Source: Planctomycetota bacterium (GTDB taxonomy: Bacteria > Planctomycetota > SZUA-567 > JAFGNG01). Taken from it: a stretch of 9,088 nucleotides of DNA. The first letter of the stretch is position 1. The number at the start of each line of letters is the position of its first letter. Shown here one piece after another: positions 5,117 to 9,088 of this stretch. The stretch lies in the NCBI GenBank assembly GCA_016927125.1, contig JAFGNG010000258.1:1-9088 (forward strand), in the 5' to 3' direction. The translations under genes were made by a program, and so were the position numbers. Under the pieces are notes generated by a model. It ran no database searches, was not told the DNA's origin, and saw only the letters and a list, made by a program, of their open reading frames with translations.

Positions 5117-6442
5117 ATGACCAAGGCACAAGCAACATCCAGGGCAGCCACAATAATTCTGGCTTCCTCGCTCGATATTGAAGAGGCCCTCTCCCTCAGG
5201 CATCTCGCCCGCCAGTGCACGGCGGAGCGCAAGGCCATGGAAGAACTGGACTCGGGTTTCAAGTCCACAGCGGCGGGATTGGATAACCTTCCCCTGCGGA
5301 CGGCTTTGCTCCACTGGGCGCTTGACCGGGAAGGCTGGGAAGCCGGCATCACCGAACTCAAGGACCCGATTGCCCATATGCTGCTCTTCAATGCCAAGAT
5401 GGAGAAGAAGGAATATAAGGACGCGCTGAAGATCGCGGAGAAGGCGGCCAAGGAAGCGCCGACCGAGATCAACTGCGTGCTGGCCCCGGTCCAGGCAATG
5501 CTCAGCCTCGGCCTGACGGCAGAGGCCACAAAGGTGCTTGAAAGCCTGCGCCGCGAATTTTCCGACCGCGGCGAATTCTCCTACCAGGAAGCACGCTGCA
5601 TCGAACTCCAGGGCGATTATGAGAAGGCGATGGCAGTCTACCAGAAGGCGGTGGATCTCGCGCCCAACCATTACCTCGCCATCTTCCGCCTTGCCTACCT
5701 GGCGGATCTCCATGGGGACGGCGAAACCGCCTTGAAGCTTTACCAGAGGATTGGCCCCGGCCAGGCGAATGTCTTTATCAACGCCACCATCAACATGGCG
5801 CTGATCTATGAGGACCAGGGAAATTATGAAAAGGCGCACAGTTGCTGCCGCACGGTTTTGAAGGTTGACCCCAACAACCACCGCGCCCGGCTTTTCCTGC
5901 GCAATATTGATGAAAGCACCAGCATGTACTACTCGCCGGAGGAAGCCAAGGAAACCGAACGCATGGAAGCGGTCATGCGCATCCCGGTATCCGACTTCGA
6001 GCTCTCCGTGCGCAGCCGGAATTGCCTCAACCGCATGAATATCCGCATCCTCGGCGACCTGGTGCGCAAGACCGAGCAGGAGATGCTGGGGTATAAGAAT
6101 TTCGGTGAAACCAGCCTGAGCGAGATCAAGGATATGCTGAGCAGCCGCGGCCTCCGCCTGGGAATGCTACGCGAAAACGGCTCCCCGCGCCAGGATCGCC
6201 CGCGCCGTCCCGGCCCCGCGGTCGTCGCCGCACCCGCCCCGACCGGGCTGGAAAGCCTCTCCATCGATGAATTGGAGCTTTCCGTGCGCAGCCGCAAATG
6301 CATGGACCGCCTGGGCGTCAGTACCGTTGCCGATCTCTGCGCCTATAGCGAGAATGATCTCGTGGCGGCCAAGAACTTCGGGCGGGTTTCCCTCAACGAG
6401 ATTAAGCAGAAGCTGGCCGAACGCGGCCTGTCGCTGCGCTAG
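5117..6442 (+). CDS. TPR protein with tandem RNA polymerase alpha C-terminal domains
   Basis: The protein has 441 residues, no signal peptide, and is presumably cytoplasmic. ATG 5117 is used, with GGAGG at 5099-5103 (13-nt gap); an upstream in-frame TTG at 5084 has no ribosome-binding site. Residues about 85-260 contain TPR-like helix pairs, clearest at GDYEKAMAVYQKAV (from 166) and at 225-258. Two alpha-CTD (helix-hairpin-helix) modules follow, at about 289-352 and 381-441, joined by a Pro/Arg/Ala linker. Aligned by eye to Escherichia coli RpoA, CTD1 keeps R265 (R299), N268 (N302), G296 (G330), S299 (S333) and the sigma-facing D259/E261 (D293, E295). CTD2 keeps R265 (R391), G296 (G422), S299 (S425) and E261 (E387), with N268 changed to K394. 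Position 298, a Lys in E. coli, is T332 and V424. It is not RpoA, because the alpha N-terminal domain is absent. A role in promoter DNA binding or polymerase modulation is plausible but unproven. I recall similar proteins annotated in planctomycetes without function. Confidence 0.88.
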   Translation: MTKAQATSRAATIILASSLDIEEALSLRHLARQCTAERKAMEELDSGFKSTAAGLDNLPLRTALLHWALDREGWEAGITELKDPIAHMLLFNAKMEKKEYKDALKIAEKAAKEAPTEINCVLAPVQAMLSLGLTAEATKVLESLRREFSDRGEFSYQEARCIELQGDYEKAMAVYQKAVDLAPNHYLAIFRLAYLADLHGDGETALKLYQRIGPGQANVFINATINMALIYEDQGNYEKAHSCCRTVLKVDPNNHRARLFLRNIDESTSMYYSPEEAKETERMEAVMRIPVSDFELSVRSRNCLNRMNIRILGDLVRKTEQEMLGYKNFGETSLSEIKDMLSSRGLRLGMLRENGSPRQDRPRRPGPAVVAAPAPTGLESLSIDELELSVRSRKCMDRLGVSTVADLCAYSENDLVAAKNFGRVSLNEIKQKLAERGLSLR

Positions 6443-6483
6443 CTCTCTTCCCCGCACCCCTCGTGGAAGCAGGGAGGTTGTAG

Positions 6484-6503
6484 CGCAGGCTCTCCAGCCT
6501 GCG
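6484..6503. repeat. Palindrome family A, forward orientation
   Basis: CGCAGGCT (6484-6491) pairs perfectly with AGCCTGCG (6496-6503) around CTCC, flanked by GTAG and GCAGG. It has the same architecture as 3484-3503: stem positions 2, 6 and 7 differ but the partner bases change with them. It lies in the 152-nt spacer between the TPR/alpha-CTD gene and ruvA. Confidence 0.8.
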
Positions 6504-6528
6504 GCAGGACTCATGGCAGAGACAACTA

Positions 6529-6548
6529 CCCAGGTTAGAGAACCTGGG
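6529..6548. repeat. Palindrome family A, reverse orientation
   Basis: This 20-bp palindrome (CCCAGGTT, AGAG loop, AACCTGGG) is identical to the one at 3376-3395. It lies 25 nt after the forward copy at 6484-6503, so the two form an inverted pair in the REPIN manner. On the minus strand its left flank reads GTGG. No U-tract follows, and the ruvA start is 46 nt downstream. Confidence 0.8.
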
Positions 6549-6594
6549 CCACAAGAGCGGGAACACTTCTGCTTCACGCGCGCAAGGAAATCAG

Positions 6595-7182
6595 ATGTTC
6601 CATCATATCCGGGGAATCCTGGTCCACACAGGGCCAACCTTCGCGGTTGTGGAAACCGGGGGCGTTGGCTACCAGCTTACTATTCCTTTCTCCACCCATC
6701 GCGAGCTGCCGCCGGTTGGCAAGGAGTGCAAACTCCTCACCCATTTCGCGGTCAGCGAGAACGCGCAGAGCCTCTACGGCTTCGCTACCGAGAGGGAGCG
6801 GGCGCTCTTCCGTATCCTGATTAGCGTCAAGGGCGTGGGCGCGGCGACGGCGATCCAGATCCTGAGCGGATCTGATCCGGAGCAATTCGCCCTCGCGGTC
6901 GAACGGCAGGACCACGAGTTCCTCAAGAAGATCAAGGGCATTGGCGAAAAGACTGCCAAGCGCATTACCCTGGAGCTGAAGGGCATGGCCGCACTGGCGG
7001 TCTCATCCTCGGCCACGGGTGTTGACCTCCCGGCATCCGCCCGGGATGTTTCCGCCGCTGCCCGGCAGGCGCTGGAAACCTTGGGGGTCGCCCCTCGCGA
7101 GGCTGCCTCCCGGGTGGAGAAGGTGCTGCAGGCGGAGCCCAAGCTCAGCCTTGAGGACACGATCCGCGCGGCCCTGCAATAA
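6595..7182 (+). CDS. ruvA: Holliday junction branch migration protein RuvA
   Basis: The protein has 195 residues, the normal RuvA length. RuvA tetramers bind four-way DNA junctions and load the RuvB helicase for branch migration in recombinational repair. Domain I (1-63) is the OB fold ending in the characteristic LYGF (60-63). Domain II contains two helix-hairpin-helix motifs, VKGVGAATA (78-86) and IKGIGEKTA (113-121). A flexible Ser/Ala linker (about 132-148) leads to the RuvB-binding domain III. The acidic-pin position reads E55-N56, where E. coli has E55-D56, so one acidic residue is an amide. The ATG at 6595 has AAGGA at 6584-6588. ruvC and ruvB are not adjacent; the next gene is a lipoprotein 14 nt downstream, likely on the same transcript. 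Family identity is secure. Confidence 0.97.
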   Translation: MFHHIRGILVHTGPTFAVVETGGVGYQLTIPFSTHRELPPVGKECKLLTHFAVSENAQSLYGFATERERALFRILISVKGVGAATAIQILSGSDPEQFALAVERQDHEFLKKIKGIGEKTAKRITLELKGMAALAVSSSATGVDLPASARDVSAAARQALETLGVAPREAASRVEKVLQAEPKLSLEDTIRAALQ

Positions 7183-7196
7183 CCCAAGGAGGAAAA

Positions 7197-8837
7197 ATGA
7201 AGATAACCTTTATGGCAATAGTCTTTGCACTGTGCTATTGCCTGTTTTTAAGCAGTTGCTCGGTCGGCGCCCGGGAAGAGGCAGCCGAACTCAAGGTGGG
7301 AGCGGCCACGGCGGGGATGTACCCGACCCGCGGCCCGGAGCAGCATCCCTTGCTGGCCAAGGCGATTATCTTTCAGCAGGGGGAGGAGAAAGCGGCGCTA
7401 GTGATGTGCGACCAGTGTTTTGTCCTGCGCCCGACCGTGGAGATGGCGAGAAAGCAAGCAGAGGAGAAGCTGGGCATCCCTGCTGATCATATCGCCATTG
7501 CCGGCACCCATACCCATCAAGGCCGGGACCGCCGCCTTTATGCCTCCTCTTGGTTGGCGAGAAATTTCTCGCAGAACCTGGGCATGAAATTGCCGGGGCA
7601 GAGCCAGGAAGAAATCAACAAGCTGCTTACCAAGGCCTTACAGGACCAATTGGGCAGGGAACTGCCGGCAGAGGCACTGCAACGGATCGCTACTGAAATC
7701 AGCAAAGAACTGGCCACGAAGTCCGCAGAGCCGGAAAATGCCAGTGCCTTGAGGCATGACTTCAGCGAGTTGCTTAAGGAGAAACTTTCGGAGGTGATAA
7801 TCGCCACGTTGTCCGAAGAGTTCTCCGCGCAGATTTTACAAGCGCTTGCAGCTGCACAAGCCCGGTTGCAGCCGGTGCAGTTCAAGGCCGGCACCGGAGA
7901 GCTGGTCGGGCATGCCTGCAATCGCCGCTTTTTTATGAAGGACGGCTCGATCAAGTATAATCCCGGGGCGATGAACCCGGAGATTGTCCGCCCCGCCGGG
8001 CCGGTTGATCCCGAGGTGGGATTTATCTTGTTCTCCAGCGTCCCGGAGAACCGGCCGGTTGCCTCGCTCAGTTCCTTCGCCATGCATGTCTGTACGATTG
8101 AAGGCGCGGCCGCGAGGGAGGGGGAGGAGATGAGCGTCTATGCCGCGGACTATCCGTTCTGCCTGCAGCTCGCCTTGGAAAAGGAATTCGGCAAGGATTT
8201 TGTCTCCATTTTCGGCCAGGGTGCCTGTGGTGATATCAACCATGTCGATGTCAGCCGCAACGATCAAAAGGGCGACCGGGCTGAAACCGCCCGGCACGGC
8301 GAAGGAATAGCCCGGGTGATGCTTGCCAGCCTGCCCGCCGCTGAACCCGCGCAGCAGCCCGCTCTCGCGGTGCGGGTGGAGACTATCCAGGTACCGCTGA
8401 AGAGTTTTACCAAAGAGGAACTGGAGTGGGGAAAGCATGGCGGCGGGAGTAACCTCTATAACGAAGCACCCCGGATGCGCGACACCCGCCGCGGTAATAT
8501 CCTGATGGTGGAAGAGCTGCGGCAACAGAGCCCAACCCAGACAATCGAGGTGCAGGCCTTCCGCCTGAGCGAAGACATCGCCTTTGTCGCCCTGCCAGGC
8601 GAGCTCTTCGTCGAGATCGGAATGGCGATTAAAGAAGGGTCGCCCTTCAAGTATACCCAGGTAATCACTATCGCCAACGATTGGTTCAGGGGGGATTATA
8701 TCCCCACGCGCGCCGCCATCGAACAGGAAGTGCGCAACAGCTATAATATCCTGGATTCCCGCTTCGGCCCGGAATGCAGCGAGATGATAATTGCAACCTC
8801 GCTGAAGCTCCTTAAAGAACTGAAAGAAACTCCCTAA
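7197..8837 (+). CDS. Neutral-ceramidase-like lipoprotein, catalytic Ser not conserved
   Basis: The protein has 546 residues, starting 4 nt after a perfect AAGGAGG (7186-7192). A lipoprotein signal is visible: Lys at position 2, a hydrophobic run and lipobox LSSC with C21, so it is probably anchored to a membrane and exposed outside the cytoplasm. The rest matches the neutral/alkaline non-lysosomal ceramidase N-terminal superfamily. THTH (104-107), H297, LPGE (E469) and GDYIPT (Y501) correspond in order to the zinc ligands His, His, Glu and Tyr of the Pseudomonas enzyme. The hexapeptide GDVSPN that holds the nucleophilic Ser of true ceramidases reads GDINHV here (345-350), with N348 in the Ser position, so amide hydrolysis by the known mechanism is doubtful. 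Residues about 112-215 are a charged, helix-rich stretch. The substrate is unknown. Ceramidase should be read only as a family label. It lies between ruvA and a sugar-isomerase-like gene with short gaps on both sides. Confidence 0.82.
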   Translation: MKITFMAIVFALCYCLFLSSCSVGAREEAAELKVGAATAGMYPTRGPEQHPLLAKAIIFQQGEEKAALVMCDQCFVLRPTVEMARKQAEEKLGIPADHIAIAGTHTHQGRDRRLYASSWLARNFSQNLGMKLPGQSQEEINKLLTKALQDQLGRELPAEALQRIATEISKELATKSAEPENASALRHDFSELLKEKLSEVIIATLSEEFSAQILQALAAAQARLQPVQFKAGTGELVGHACNRRFFMKDGSIKYNPGAMNPEIVRPAGPVDPEVGFILFSSVPENRPVASLSSFAMHVCTIEGAAAREGEEMSVYAADYPFCLQLALEKEFGKDFVSIFGQGACGDINHVDVSRNDQKGDRAETARHGEGIARVMLASLPAAEPAQQPALAVRVETIQVPLKSFTKEELEWGKHGGGSNLYNEAPRMRDTRRGNILMVEELRQQSPTQTIEVQAFRLSEDIAFVALPGELFVEIGMAIKEGSPFKYTQVITIANDWFRGDYIPTRAAIEQEVRNSYNILDSRFGPECSEMIIATSLKLLKELKETP

Positions 8838-8860
8838 GACCTTTTATGGAAGAGCCAGTT

Positions 8861-9088
8861 ATGACGTTATCAATGACTACAGATTTTACTGCTGATCATG
8901 GCTGCCCGGAGTCCGATCTCAAGCTGATTGCAGAGGCCGGCTTCTCGCATGTGCACTGGTGCCATCACTGGGACACGGATTTCCTCTATGCTGATTCCGA
9001 AATCGCGCAGATTAAAGAGTGGCTGGATGAGTTCGGCCTGCAAGTGCTGGATATTCACGCCAGCGCCGGCCGGGAGAAGAGCTGGGTG
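8861..9088 (+). CDS. Sugar phosphate isomerase/epimerase (xylose-isomerase-like TIM barrel), N-terminal part
   Basis: The first 76 codons of an open frame run off the window end. The start ATG 8861 has GGAAGAG (8848-8854) upstream; in-frame ATGs at 8846 and 8873 are alternatives. The sequence begins with a TTDF strand, then LKLIAEAGFSHVHWCHHWD and IKEWLDEFGLQVLDIHAS. This is the usual opening of the AP-endonuclease-2/xylose-isomerase-like family: beta-1, an alpha helix, a beta strand ending in His/Trp, and a next strand ending in D-x-H. Members isomerise or epimerise sugars or inositols with a divalent metal in the cytoplasm. The specific substrate cannot be inferred from this fragment. It begins 23 nt after the stop of the lipoprotein gene, so both are probably in one operon. 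Confidence 0.8.
   Translation, partial: MTLSMTTDFTADHGCPESDLKLIAEAGFSHVHWCHHWDTDFLYADSEIAQIKEWLDEFGLQVLDIHASAGREKSWV

Noticed and set aside
4901..5881. Minus-strand open frame of 326 codons
   Set aside because: It lies antisense to the promoter, leader and TPR part of a clearly recognised plus-strand gene; it is a shadow of GC-rich codon bias.
5981..6442. RNA polymerase alpha subunit gene (rpoA)
   Set aside because: The alpha-CTD similarity is strong, but the N-terminal dimerisation domain is absent and replaced by TPR repeats, and no ribosomal protein genes flank it.

Overview
The window looks like bacterial chromosome from an uncultured, probably Planctomycetota- or PVC-like lineage. This rests on three things: a cytoplasmic TPR protein carrying two RNA polymerase alpha-CTD modules (an architecture I associate mainly with planctomycetes and relatives), a lipoprotein of the ceramidase-like family with a GDINHVD motif, and intergenic spacers full of short palindromes whose stems covary. 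The lineage call is inference. All six genes lie on the + strand, coding is GC-rich, and I see no rRNA, tRNA, CRISPR array, integrase or intact transposase.

Layout. 1-425 is non-coding: two inverted copies of a GC-rich hairpin (48-75, 198-225), a C10A9 homopolymer, and a convincing sigma70-type promoter (281-309) with a leader of about 110 nt. 426-3385 is a two-gene unit with a 13-bp overlap: a tungsten/molybdopterin aldehyde:ferredoxin oxidoreductase and a class II (FucA/AraD-type) aldolase that has an uncharacterised N-terminal domain and a Cys-rich insertion. Together they suggest aldehyde release by a zinc aldolase coupled to ferredoxin-linked oxidation. The spacer 3386-3592 is a run of hairpins, one of which supplies the aldolase stop codon. 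3593-4849 encodes an exported coiled-coil/helical-repeat protein with a noticeably AT-rich core. A strong promoter (4941-4969) and a structured leader precede the TPR/tandem alpha-CTD gene (5117-6442). Another hairpin pair (6484-6548) separates it from ruvA (6595-7182), a lipoprotein of the neutral-ceramidase-like family lacking the usual catalytic serine (7197-8837), and the start of a xylose-isomerase-like TIM-barrel gene (8861 to the window end). The last three are close enough to be co-transcribed.

Most interesting are the TPR scaffold with two alpha-CTDs that keep both DNA-binding and sigma-facing residues, the AOR/Cys-rich aldolase pair, and the REPIN-like inverted hairpin pairs with compensatory stem changes.
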